Below are positions 26,507 through 34,831 of a stretch of DNA of 34,902 bases, one piece after another. This stretch comes from GYS-P2D sp964414425 (GTDB taxonomy: Bacteria; Bacteroidota; Bacteroidia; Chitinophagales; Saprospiraceae), in assembly GCA_964414425.1 (NCBI GenBank), contig CAYPWL010000033.1:1-34902 (forward strand), given 5' to 3'. The position numbers were made by a program, and so were the translations under genes. The notes beneath the pieces are model-generated. The model saw only the letters and a program-made list of their open reading frames with translations. It made no database searches and had not been told where the DNA came from. Within the stretch, counting starts at the first letter, position 1, and every line of letters begins with the position of its first letter.

Positions 26507-26528
26507 TAGTAGGCTTTGTCTAAAGCTG

Positions 26529-27617
26529 CTATGACAAGATTTGCTCTACACGGTCAGACTGACTCCGTAGGAGATGATCAGCTACTACGAGGGCAGCCAT
26601 GGCGTCGACTATAGGCACGGCTCTCGGCACTACACATGGATCATGACGACCTTTGCCAGTGACGGTAGCTTGCTCTCCCGATTTATCAATAGAACTTTGA
26701 TCCTTCATGAGCGTGGCAACAGGTTTAAATGCTACCCTAAAGTTAATCGGCATACCATTAGAGATACCTCCTTGAACTCCGCCGCTATAATTGGTTTTGG
26801 TGATGACACTATCACCCTCCTTGACGAATAAGTCATTGTGCTCACTTCCTCTCATAGCGACACAATCAAACCCTGATCCATACTCAAATCCCTTGACAGC
26901 ATTGATGCTGAGCATCGCCTTACCCAAGTCAGCATGGAGCTTGTCAAATACCGGTTGACCCAAACCTACAGGGACTCCATCGATCTGGCAGCTGATCAGT
27001 CCACCGACGGTATCACCTTCCTTTCGGATCTGCTTGATATAATCGATCATGGTGGATGCAATCTCTGCATCGGGACATCTCACGATGTTGCTATCTATCT
27101 TGCTGAAGTCAACATGCTCTTCTGGTAAGGCAATAGAGCCTACTTGCGAGACCCATGAGTTTACGGTGATATTGAATTTGCTCAATAGCGAGGCTGCTAT
27201 CGCCCCAGCTGCTACTCTGGCTACAGTCTCTCGGGCACTGGATCTGCCACCACCACGGTAATCTCTATTGCCATACTTCTCAGTATACGTATAGTCGGCG
27301 TGAGATGGTCTAAACTTATCTTTTATGTGATCGTAGTCTTTGCTCTTTTGATCTTTGTTTCTCACCAGCAGTGAGATCGGAGTACCAGTCGTATGGCCCT
27401 CGAACACGCCCGAAAGAATTTCCACTTGATCGGCCTCTTTGCGCTGTGTGACTATGGCAGACTGACCGGGCTTGCGACGAGTAAGTTGATGCTGTATATC
27501 TTCTATTGATACAGGCACTCCCGCTGGACATCCATCGATAGTTACCCCTACGGCTGGGCCGTGAGACTCACCAAAAGTGCTGATCATAAACGCTTTACCA
27601 AATACACTACCCGCCAT
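26529..27617 (-). CDS. aroC: Chorismate synthase
   Basis: A 362-residue enzyme that converts 5-enolpyruvylshikimate-3-phosphate to chorismate with reduced FMN, the last shikimate step. Signatures: GKAFMISTFGESHGPAVGVTIDG at residues 6-28, the arginine-rich FMN/substrate block RKPGQSAIVTQRKEADQVEILSGVFEGHTTGTPI, GNRDYRGGGRSSARETVARVAAGA and, near the end, GKGRHDPCVVPRAVPIVDAMAALVVADHLL. Length fits the family. It is transcribed divergently from mutS2. Confidence 0.97.
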   Translation of the reverse strand: MAGSVFGKAFMISTFGESHGPAVGVTIDGCPAGVPVSIEDIQHQLTRRKPGQSAIVTQRKEADQVEILSGVFEGHTTGTPISLLVRNKDQKSKDYDHIKDKFRPSHADYTYTEKYGNRDYRGGGRSSARETVARVAAGAIAASLLSKFNITVNSWVSQVGSIALPEEHVDFSKIDSNIVRCPDAEIASTMIDYIKQIRKEGDTVGGLISCQIDGVPVGLGQPVFDKLHADLGKAMLSINAVKGFEYGSGFDCVAMRGSEHNDLFVKEGDSVITKTNYSGGVQGGISNGMPINFRVAFKPVATLMKDQSSIDKSGEQATVTGKGRHDPCVVPRAVPIVDAMAALVVADHLLRSQSDRVEQILS

Positions 27618-27690
27618 AACGACTTCTATTAGAGATTACGAAGTACCCCAATATTTATGCCTTATCCTATTTTCAAATCAATAAATATTT

Positions 27691-27700
27691 CACCTTTGCA
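27691..27700 (+). promoter_or_regulatory. Candidate -7 box for mutS2
   Basis: CACCTTTGCA resembles the common Bacteroidota -7 element TACCTTTGCA with one mismatch, 45 bases before the mutS2 ATG. A TTTTC at about 27671-27674 could serve as a weak -33 element at suitable spacing. No other promoter-like match is present in the 128-bp divergent spacer. Confidence 0.4.
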
Positions 27701-27745
27701 TTTTTTGATCGAAACCTTGCCTTTTCTTTAGAGTTCATAAGTGGT

Positions 27746-30124
27746 ATGGATGTACTCAGTATTTCTGATGAAGCACTCGAACAGCTCGAGTTTGATAAGA
27801 TCTTAGACCTGCTAAGAACTTACTGTCGTGGCGAGGCAGGATATCAAGTGATGTCAGATCGTGGATTTGTGATGGATCGACAACTGCTCATCAATGAGTT
27901 GTCTCTGGTGCATCGATACACGGAGCTCATCATCAATGGCGATGACCCAGGATTAGATGAGTATGAGTATATCAATGAGGAGTTATACTTCCTCCAGAAG
28001 GAAGGGTATGTGCTGGAGTTGGAGTCCATCCTTAAGATTAAACAAGTCCTTAAGAACTACGACTCCTACTATGCAACCATCAAAAAGGCCAAGAAGCCCA
28101 TCTATAAACCGCTCATTGAGGCGACTACAATAGATGATTATTCTGACACACCGATCAAAGAAATCGATCGAGTATTTGATACGGATGGTTCTATCAAGCC
28201 TAATGCTTCGCCTGAACTGATCAAAATCCAAAAGCGACTCGAGAGCCTCAATCGCCAACTGGACACACAGTTTAATAGCGTGATGAGCAAGTACAAGAGC
28301 CAGAATGTCTTGTCAGACAGTCAGGAGTCCTGGAGAAATGGTCGTCGAGTATTGGTGCTACCTGTAGAAAACAAGCGCAAGATACCAGGGATCATTCATG
28401 ATCAGTCGGCATCAGGCAAGACCGTATTCATTGAGCCTGAGGGTGTTATGCAGATTAATAACGACCTCTTCTCTATGGAGAGTGAGCGTCGTGCGGAGAT
28501 CTATAAGATACTCAAGGCGCTCTCCACGGAGCTATCGATACATCGAGACATGATCGAGGTATGCTTCAATACATTGAGTGTGATAGATAGTATCAGAGCT
28601 CGTGCGCAGTTGTCACTGAGCGTTGATGGAGTTGTGCCTAAGATTGCAGAGCAGCCTAACCTACATCTCTTCAAAGCTCGTCACCCACTGCTATACCTTC
28701 AACTTAAAGATACCGACCAGCAGGCCGTAGACTTTGACTTGCACTTGCGAGGTAGTAACAAGCTCCTCCTGATCAGTGGTCCCAATGCTGGAGGTAAGTC
28801 AGTGACTCTAAAGGCCGTAGGACTGATACACTTGATGGCGTATTACGGCATCCTTGTACCCGTAGACAATGAGAGTGAGATATCTATATTCAGTGGCATA
28901 TTTACGGATATCGGGGATCAGCAGTCGATAGATCAGGGGTTGAGTACCTACAGCTCTCATCTGACTAACCTTAAGGATATCGTGTCCAAGACGGATGATA
29001 AGTCATTGATATTACTGGATGAGATCGGATCAGGTACAGACCCTAAGCTCGGTGGTGCAATTGCCGAAGGCATCCTGAAGTCCGTCATCTACAATAAGAC
29101 GCATGGCATCGTCACGACTCACTATAGCAGTCTCAAGGTATTCGCCTATCGTAATCAAGGCATTGTTAATGGGGCTATGCTATTTGATAAAGAGAATCTT
29201 AAGCCGACTTACAAGCTAAAAGTGGGTAAGCCTGGTAGTTCCTATGCCTTTGAGGTAGCTAAGAAAATCGGGCTGGACGACCTTATCATCCGCTATGCCA
29301 GAAAGAAGGTGGGCAAAAAGGAAAATCAGATCGAAGACCTACTCATAGACTTACAAGAAGGGAAGTCGGTACTTGATGAGCAACTGGCCTATGTCGCCAA
29401 TGAAAAGGAACAGCTTGAAAAACTTATCAATACTTACAAAGACCTCAATGAGGATTTTCAAGTAAAGCGTAAGAAGCTACAGATCAAGGCTAAGGAGATC
29501 ACCTATCAACAGCAGAATAGCGAAAATGAAGAGCTGCAAAAGCTGATCAACCACCTCCAGAAAGAGAAGGATCTCGAGAAAGCCCAGCAACTAAAGCATA
29601 AGGCTGCCGAAAAAAGAAAGACGGAATCACAAGAAATCGTCAGACTCCGAGAAGAAGTCCGAGAAGAACGAATCTTAGATCAAGAGATACGGGTCGGGGA
29701 CTATGCTCGTATGCTCGATAGTGATCTCTCTGGCGAGGTGCTTTCGCTAAATGGAGATAAGGCAGAGGTCTTATTCGGGATGATGAAAATGGTCGTCAAT
29801 GTCAAGGATATCGCAGTGACTAAAGATCAACTGCAGTTCAATCACCATAAGATCAACACTAAAGGAGTCGCCTTTGATAACAACTTCAGCCCTAAGCTCG
29901 ATATCAGAGGGTATAAGATGATGGATGCTGAGGATACACTCCAGGAGTTCTTCGATCAGGCCTTGCTCTCTAATGCACATACTCTCGAGGTAGTGCATGG
30001 CAAGGGTAGTGGGGCATTACGTAGTCTGGTCATCCGCAAGATGAAAGAGTACTCAGACCTCAAGTCATACTGGCATCCAGTTGATGAGGCTGGAGGTGAT
30101 GGGGTGACTTATATTAAGATGTAA
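27746..30124 (+). CDS. mutS2: Endonuclease MutS2
   Basis: A 792-residue MutS2. It has the MutS-like clamp/core and an ATPase with Walker A GPNAGGKSVTL at residues 345-355 and LILLDEIGSGTDP as Walker B, followed by the conserved THYSSLK. A charged coiled coil (about residues 520-650) leads to an Smr nuclease domain at the C terminus with LDIRGYK and VVHGKGSGALR. The family suppresses homologous recombination and, in some bacteria, splits stalled collided ribosomes. Length matches family members. It stands alone between aroC and a convergent barrel-protein gene. Confidence 0.95.
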   Translation: MDVLSISDEALEQLEFDKILDLLRTYCRGEAGYQVMSDRGFVMDRQLLINELSLVHRYTELIINGDDPGLDEYEYINEELYFLQKEGYVLELESILKIKQVLKNYDSYYATIKKAKKPIYKPLIEATTIDDYSDTPIKEIDRVFDTDGSIKPNASPELIKIQKRLESLNRQLDTQFNSVMSKYKSQNVLSDSQESWRNGRRVLVLPVENKRKIPGIIHDQSASGKTVFIEPEGVMQINNDLFSMESERRAEIYKILKALSTELSIHRDMIEVCFNTLSVIDSIRARAQLSLSVDGVVPKIAEQPNLHLFKARHPLLYLQLKDTDQQAVDFDLHLRGSNKLLLISGPNAGGKSVTLKAVGLIHLMAYYGILVPVDNESEISIFSGIFTDIGDQQSIDQGLSTYSSHLTNLKDIVSKTDDKSLILLDEIGSGTDPKLGGAIAEGILKSVIYNKTHGIVTTHYSSLKVFAYRNQGIVNGAMLFDKENLKPTYKLKVGKPGSSYAFEVAKKIGLDDLIIRYARKKVGKKENQIEDLLIDLQEGKSVLDEQLAYVANEKEQLEKLINTYKDLNEDFQVKRKKLQIKAKEITYQQQNSENEELQKLINHLQKEKDLEKAQQLKHKAAEKRKTESQEIVRLREEVREERILDQEIRVGDYARMLDSDLSGEVLSLNGDKAEVLFGMMKMVVNVKDIAVTKDQLQFNHHKINTKGVAFDNNFSPKLDIRGYKMMDAEDTLQEFFDQALLSNAHTLEVVHGKGSGALRSLVIRKMKEYSDLKSYWHPVDEAGGDGVTYIKM

Positions 30125-30146
30125 GTTGTGCTATCTATAAAAGAAC

Positions 30147-30202
30147 CGCCTCTAATTTATCGCCTTAAAATACGATATTGACTATTATCGCCCTTAGAGG
30201 CG
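30147..30202. repeat. Nine-bp inverted repeat between convergent genes
   Basis: CGCCTCTAA (30147-30155) and TTAGAGGCG (30194-30202) are perfect reverse complements separated by 38 bases. It lies in the short gap between mutS2 (+) and the barrel-like gene (-), where a bidirectional terminator would be expected, but no T-run follows on either strand. It may be a weak or factor-dependent terminator. Confidence 0.4.
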
Positions 30203-30210
30203 ATACCTAC

Positions 30211-31014
30211 TTACAATAGAATCGTCCAGGCCACATTAAACCCGCTCGTCTTACCGATATTCTTACCAGTCAGATCAAAAAATCCATTTATGGTGACGGC
30301 GTAGTTGCTTTTCATTTCCAATACTATACCCGGGAAGTAAGTCAATGATCTCCATGTCGATTGATCAAATTGACCTACATAGCCCACTACTGAGTGCACT
30401 AATTGTATGCCTTGATCACCGACATAATGCCCAAAGTCAGCAGTAAAGAAATACTCTGCGAACGGGACTTGCGGCCCTCTGGAGAGATACGATTGTCGCT
30501 GTACATTGACATCAATGGAGCTCTTTTCTGAGATCTTATAAGTGCCAATGAGACCATAGGCATATGGGATCGTGTTATCAGCGCTCTGAGTACCTGTAGA
30601 TACTGTGGTTACACCATATGGCAGGTTGATACCACCCATAGTGGCGAGACCCAATCTGTCCTGATCTAATAGGGTGTATTTCACAGACCAATTGCTAAAA
30701 TCTGATGCTATAAATGTGCCGATCTCTATTTTTTTGGAAATGGGGTAGGCCATTCTGAAACTAACCAAAGTCTCAATATTAGCGCTGTCTTGATTAGGGA
30801 ATAGAGGGATTAACTCCCCATCATCATCCCAAAAAGAAGTGGTCCTGGTAAAGGTATAATTGGGCTCGAACTCCGCTGTGCCCATCGCCAAGGGGAGATG
30901 AGTGATGGCATTAACCTTAATACTGCTGATGCCGCCGATCTGGGCAGATCCAATGGATATGGAGATTATCCATAGTATGGAAATAAGAAGGCCTGTTAAT
31001 TTAGGTGACATCAT
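30211..31014 (-). CDS. Putative outer-membrane beta-barrel-like protein
   Basis: A 267-residue protein with a signal peptide (hydrophobic core from residue 8 to about 22, likely cleaved after GSAQ at residues 22-25). The mature part alternates short strands with aromatic residues and turns (for example TFTRTTSFW, KYTLLDQDRLGLATM, SIDVNVQRQSYL, YAVTINGFFDLTGK) and ends in FNVAWTILL, a pattern typical of outer-membrane barrels or transporter-like OMPs. I do not recognise the family. A TACCTTTC element about 35 bases upstream (complement of 31049-31056) resembles a -7 box. It follows tsaD at a distance of 110 bp on the same strand but may have its own promoter. Confidence 0.7.
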   Translation of the reverse strand: MMSPKLTGLLISILWIISISIGSAQIGGISSIKVNAITHLPLAMGTAEFEPNYTFTRTTSFWDDDGELIPLFPNQDSANIETLVSFRMAYPISKKIEIGTFIASDFSNWSVKYTLLDQDRLGLATMGGINLPYGVTTVSTGTQSADNTIPYAYGLIGTYKISEKSSIDVNVQRQSYLSRGPQVPFAEYFFTADFGHYVGDQGIQLVHSVVGYVGQFDQSTWRSLTYFPGIVLEMKSNYAVTINGFFDLTGKNIGKTSGFNVAWTILL

Positions 31015-31124
31015 ATAGACTGATAGAAAAGCTCAATTCGAGTGCGAAGAAAGGTAAAAATGAGAATAAATGTACGGACTCCTGATCCCAGCTACTGTGC
31101 CCTTGGGTGAGTCGGGATGGTCTT

Positions 31125-32153
31125 TCAGCTGATCTTTAGTCTCGGTTGCGGAGTTACATCAAGTGATGCAAACTCCTCTCTGAGGTACTTATAATATGCA
31201 GCAATACCGATCATAGCAGCATTATCAGTGCAATAGGCAAGCTTGGGGATGTGCAATTCCCAACTGTGCTCCTCAGATTTTTCTTGGAGTACTTTGCGCA
31301 GAGCACTATTAGCAGAGACGCCACCAGCTATGGCTATGATCTTGATGTCATATTCATTTGAGGCCTTGACCACCTTGTCGACCAGCGACTCGACGATGAC
31401 TGTCTGCACAGAGCAGCATATATCTGCCAAGTTCGTTTCGATGAAATCAGGCTCGACTTTTTTATGATCCCGTAAGAAGTATAGCACTGCTGTCTTTAAT
31501 CCGCTATAACTAAACTCATATCCTGCCAGATTAGGTTTGGTGAAGCTGTATTTGGCAGTACCAGTTTGTGCGAGCTTATCGATGATCGGGCCAGCGGGAT
31601 AGCTCAGGCCGAGATATTTGCCGATTTTATCAAATGCTTCACCAGCGGCATCATCACGGGTCTCTCCGAGGATCTCATACTTGCCATGGTCAGACATAAT
31701 GATCAGTTGTGTGTGACCACCAGATACAGTAAGACAGAGGAATGGAAAGCTGGGTTGTGGCTCCTCGATGTAATGCGCCATGATGTGGGCCTCCATATGA
31801 TTGACGGTGATCAAGGGGATGTCGAGGCTCATGGCGAGCGTCTTAGCAAAAGAACAGCCTACTAAGAGGCTTCCCAGTAAGCCAGGGCCAAGAGTGAATG
31901 CAACAGCGGAGAGTTGCTCGGGGCGTATATCGGCCTCTTGTAGGGCTTGATCGACTACAGGCACGATATTCTCCTCATGTTTTCTCGATGCCCACTCGGG
32001 GACGACACCACCGTATTTTTCATGGATGTCTTGTGTCGCAACTACATTGGATAGTAAGGTATAACCTTCAAAAACAGCAGCTCCAGTGTCATCACAGGAT
32101 GACTCAATTGCCAATATATATGACTTGCTGTCTGAGGGATCGATCTTTTTCAA
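31125..32153 (-). CDS. tsaD: tRNA N6-adenosine threonylcarbamoyltransferase TsaD
   Basis: A 342-residue ASKHA-fold enzyme that transfers the threonylcarbamoyl group to A37 of tRNAs reading ANN codons, working with TsaB/TsaE. The start is a TTG (complement of 32151-32153). Motifs: IESSCDDTGAAV at residues 17-28, VVPEWASRKHEENI at 50-63, FTLGPGLLGSLLVG, metal ligands His119 and His123 in NHMEAHIMAH, LTVSGGHTQL, DDAAGEAFDKIGKYLGLSYPAGP, and the C-terminal CTDNAAMIGIAAY. Length and motifs are typical. Confidence 0.95.
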   Translation of the reverse strand: MKKIDPSDSKSYILAIESSCDDTGAAVFEGYTLLSNVVATQDIHEKYGGVVPEWASRKHEENIVPVVDQALQEADIRPEQLSAVAFTLGPGLLGSLLVGCSFAKTLAMSLDIPLITVNHMEAHIMAHYIEEPQPSFPFLCLTVSGGHTQLIIMSDHGKYEILGETRDDAAGEAFDKIGKYLGLSYPAGPIIDKLAQTGTAKYSFTKPNLAGYEFSYSGLKTAVLYFLRDHKKVEPDFIETNLADICCSVQTVIVESLVDKVVKASNEYDIKIIAIAGGVSANSALRKVLQEKSEEHSWELHIPKLAYCTDNAAMIGIAAYYKYLREEFASLDVTPQPRLKIS

Positions 32154-32289
32154 TTGGAGAATGATATATATTTTGGAAAAATATTAATATTGTGAGCACT
32201 GCTGTGCATAAATCCATGATGAATTGCGTCAATGGCGATTATTACAGCATGTTTTAGGATATACCAACATTATAATTAACAACTGTAGA

Positions 32290-32871
32290 ATGAAAATCGT
32301 ACTAAATCTAATTGTTCTCGCTTTGATAGCAGGTCTTGCCTATGCTTTAGTTGGCGGAATACAGGAACCTATAAAATTCAAGGACGAATATAACAAGAGG
32401 AAAGAAGCAGTAACCGGTAAGATGGAGCAGATCAGAAAGACTCAGGAGATCTACAGAGAGATTACTGGAGAGTTCGCTGGCTCGTTTGATACGCTGGCAT
32501 ATGTCTTGTCTAATGACTCTATTCCATTCGTAAGATTAGAAGCGGATCCTGATGATCCAACTAATGAAGACAAATATATCAGAGTAGTAACCTACACATC
32601 AGCATTGGATAGCATCAGAGCGATGAAAATCGATCTTGATGACCTCGCTACTGTGCCATTTAGTAATAATGCCACATTTGAGATGCAGTCTGATACGACT
32701 ACTTACCAAAGTACATTAGTGCCAGTAATGGAGTGCATGACAAGATGGAAAGAATTTATGGGGCCATATGCAGATGCTAAATACTCTAAGTATGATGATA
32801 ATTATGATCCAAATGCAAGAATTGGATTCGGTAGCTTATCATCACCTAATCTTGAAGGTAATTGGAACTAA
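32290..32871 (+). CDS. Membrane-anchored conserved hypothetical protein
   Basis: A 193-residue protein; I chose the ATG at 32290-32292 (MKIVLNLIVLALIAGLAYAL) rather than 32224 because the extra 22 residues would precede the membrane helix. The single helix (residues 3-20) is followed by a charged segment (PIKFKDEYNKRKEAVTGKMEQ) and a helical KTQEIYREITGEFAGSFDTLAYVL segment. Family unknown. It overlaps the DUF3822 gene by 10 bases and is first in an operon with that gene and rsmD, an arrangement I associate with Bacteroidota genomes; its role is not established. Confidence 0.72.
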   Translation: MKIVLNLIVLALIAGLAYALVGGIQEPIKFKDEYNKRKEAVTGKMEQIRKTQEIYREITGEFAGSFDTLAYVLSNDSIPFVRLEADPDDPTNEDKYIRVVTYTSALDSIRAMKIDLDDLATVPFSNNATFEMQSDTTTYQSTLVPVMECMTRWKEFMGPYADAKYSKYDDNYDPNARIGFGSLSSPNLEGNWN

Positions 32872-33674
32872 GCCAAGTAGAGTATAAGCTTACGAGCGCT
32901 ATTAATAAAAATATATCTTATGAACTGTCCGCATTGGTTGATGCGGACAGTCTTTTTTATGGGGTGTTTGATTACACCAAAACCCTCGTCTGGGCAGGGC
33001 GAGTGCGTCTATCCGAGACCAATCAGCTCAAGCAAGAGTTACTTGATCATGGCATCAAGATCCGCAAGGTAAAGATTGGCATACTCAACAGCCAACATAC
33101 CATCATCCCCAATGATGAGTTCAACACCGATACAATCCAAGACATCGTTACCCATGTGAATTATATCGATCAACCCGATCAATATATCTTTCGCAACGAA
33201 TACTCGGTACAGCACAAGCTAAGAGTGCTCTATGCCGTAGAAAAGGAAGTCATCAAAACCCTCAATGCGGCATTTGACAATTGTCAATTGATCCATGTCA
33301 ACTTTGCTCAGATAGAATCTATAACGGAGGCAGAGACATCTCAAGACCATCAGGTTCGATTGTGCTTCTATGAGTCAACATTTTGTTTGACTATTGTCAA
33401 TAAGGAGCAGCTACTCTTGTGTAACACCTATGATTATGATCGTAACGAAGATGTACTTTACTTCTTAGGATTAGCGTTTGACCGCTTAGGTCTTGATCAC
33501 AGTACACAATCTGTAGAAGTCGGGGGATATATCCCCCATGATGGTGAACTGCTCACAGAGCTTGAGAAATACTTCGGAGGTATCCGATATGCTACGGGAT
33601 ATATCAAGTCCAAGCTTACCAGCACAGAAGAACACCTTCACTTACCACTATATATGATCTCCAAATGCGCATAA
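32862..33674 (+). CDS. DUF3822 family protein
   Basis: A 270-residue protein beginning at TTG (32862-32864), overlapping the preceding gene by 10 bases and rsmD by 10 bases. Sequence and context match DUF3822, a Bacteroidota family with an actin/ASKHA-like fold by family description; visible features include a strand/loop LVDADSLFYGVFDYTKTLVW, QVRLCFYESTFCLTIVNKEQLLLCNTYDY in the second half, and a final GYIKSKL. Function is unknown. The constant placement directly before rsmD suggests a link to rRNA methylation or cell growth, but that is inference. Confidence 0.8.
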   Translation: MELSQVEYKLTSAINKNISYELSALVDADSLFYGVFDYTKTLVWAGRVRLSETNQLKQELLDHGIKIRKVKIGILNSQHTIIPNDEFNTDTIQDIVTHVNYIDQPDQYIFRNEYSVQHKLRVLYAVEKEVIKTLNAAFDNCQLIHVNFAQIESITEAETSQDHQVRLCFYESTFCLTIVNKEQLLLCNTYDYDRNEDVLYFLGLAFDRLGLDHSTQSVEVGGYIPHDGELLTELEKYFGGIRYATGYIKSKLTSTEEHLHLPLYMISKCA

Positions 33675-34216
33675 TCGGAGGAGAACATAAAGGCCGCATC
33701 TTAAAACCCTCAATGAAAGGGTGGCCCACCAGACCTACTACCGACATCTCTAAGGAGGGGCTCTTCAATATGCTGATGAATAGCATTGAGTTTGAAGGAA
33801 CTAAGATGCTGGACCTCTTCGGAGGTACCGGTAATCATAGCTGGGAGTTTCTCTCCAGAGGTTGTGAGGATGTCACCTATGTAGATAAGTACCGAGGCTG
33901 CATCCGATTTATTACAGAGATGCGGGCAGAGCTCGATTATGCCGACGAACTCACAATCGTCAATAGTGATGTCAAGCGCTTTATCAAGCAGAGCACACAG
34001 TCTTACGACTATATCTTCGCTGGGCCTCCATATCCATTGCCGTGGTTAGATGAGATTCCGGATCTGGTGTTCCAGCACGAGCTGTTGAGTGAGGAGGGTT
34101 TATTCGTGATGGAGCACAATCCTAATCACAACTTCCAGTCTCATCCCCATTATCTCAAGGAACGCCGCTATGGCGAGACGATCTTTGCCTTCTTCGTAAA
34201 GAGTAAAGCCAGTTAG
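33665..34216 (+). CDS. rsmD: RsmD-like 16S rRNA (G966-N2) methyltransferase with altered catalytic motif
   Basis: A 183-residue SAM-dependent methyltransferase of the RsmD family, which modifies guanine 966 of 16S rRNA. The MRIIGGEHKGRILKP start, the TRPTTD segment at 22-27 and the SAM-binding MLDLFGGTGNHSWEFLSRG (residues 48-66) are as expected. The catalytic motif IV, usually (D/N)PPY, reads GPPY at residues 120-123 (the Gly codon is GGG at 34022-34024). The loss of the Asp/Asn that contacts the target amine is unusual and may reduce activity. Third gene of the operon; ends nine bases before a convergent NTF2-like gene. Confidence 0.85.
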   Translation: MRIIGGEHKGRILKPSMKGWPTRPTTDISKEGLFNMLMNSIEFEGTKMLDLFGGTGNHSWEFLSRGCEDVTYVDKYRGCIRFITEMRAELDYADELTIVNSDVKRFIKQSTQSYDYIFAGPPYPLPWLDEIPDLVFQHELLSEEGLFVMEHNPNHNFQSHPHYLKERRYGETIFAFFVKSKAS

Positions 34217-34224
34217 GGCTTTAA

Positions 34225-34593
34225 CTATCCTACTGGATAGAAAAACTGTTCAGATACGATCTTTCCATCTCGCACTTTGAATAGTGCAATCTCCTCATCT
34301 ATTGATCGTGGCTGTCCCTTCATAGTGATATCCATCTTCATAGTGGCAGAGAAGTGATCTCCAGCTACGATAGGTCCATCGATCTCTACACCATGAAATT
34401 CTGCTACCATGCTATTCCATTGCTCGCCTTTCTGAGCAATAGCTTCTAAGCCCTCTACTCTCGGCGGGAATCCCTGAGCGCCTTCCATTTCAATGCTTAC
34501 GCAATCTGTATGATAGAGCTCTTTAACAGCGCTCTCCCAATTGCCTGTTCTACAATAATTTGCCCATTTGTTAGCGACTTCTTGTGTGGTCAT
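34225..34593 (-). CDS. SnoaL/NTF2-like family protein
   Basis: A 122-residue single-domain protein with a cone-shaped NTF2/SnoaL pattern: an N-terminal helix TTQEVANKWANYCRTGNWESAVKELY, then strands VSIEMEGAQGFPPRVEG, FHGVEIDGPIVAGDHFSATMKMDITM and IALFKVRDGKIVSEQFFYP. No signal peptide. Members include ketosteroid isomerases, polyketide cyclases and many proteins of unknown function, so a precise reaction cannot be assigned. It converges with rsmD; both stop codons lie within nine bases of each other. Confidence 0.85.
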   Translation of the reverse strand: MTTQEVANKWANYCRTGNWESAVKELYHTDCVSIEMEGAQGFPPRVEGLEAIAQKGEQWNSMVAEFHGVEIDGPIVAGDHFSATMKMDITMKGQPRSIDEEIALFKVRDGKIVSEQFFYPVG

Positions 34594-34831
34594 AGTGATA
34601 TGTTTTTTAGTGTGATGTAATTCTATCGGAAGTTACGGATTTATAGACAAGCTTGAAGACATTACGTTTTTAGTCAAGTTGCTTTGAGGTTATGAGTGTT
34701 GCACATAGATTGTTTAGGGCCTCTACTATAACTCCATAATAAACTGTCTCGCGACATGCGTCTTAGGCGATAGCCTATGATCGTCATCGGCGCTTGTTAT
34801 CTTCAGGTATTGAGTATTTGTCATTTGAGAC
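34594..34831. other. Intergenic region at the right edge
   Basis: About 240 bases upstream of the NTF2-like gene (-) and of the partial gene at the window edge (+). It contains a short TAGGC-GATA-GCCTA hairpin (34764-34777) and no convincing terminator or -7 box. I see no gene in it. Confidence 0.4.

Noticed and set aside
32224..32289. Extended N terminus of the protein before DUF3822
   Set aside because: The ATG at 32290 begins a clean Lys-plus-hydrophobic membrane segment; the 22 extra residues have no such character.
33353..33370. A GGTTCGA sequence reminiscent of a tRNA T-loop
   Set aside because: It lies inside the DUF3822 coding frame and no cloverleaf arms or CCA end could be drawn around it.
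34209..34236. CCAG-TAGG / CCTA-CTGG inverted repeat across the rsmD and NTF2-like stop codons as a terminator
   Set aside because: The stem has a bulge, a large loop and no T-run on either side, so evidence is too weak for a terminator call.
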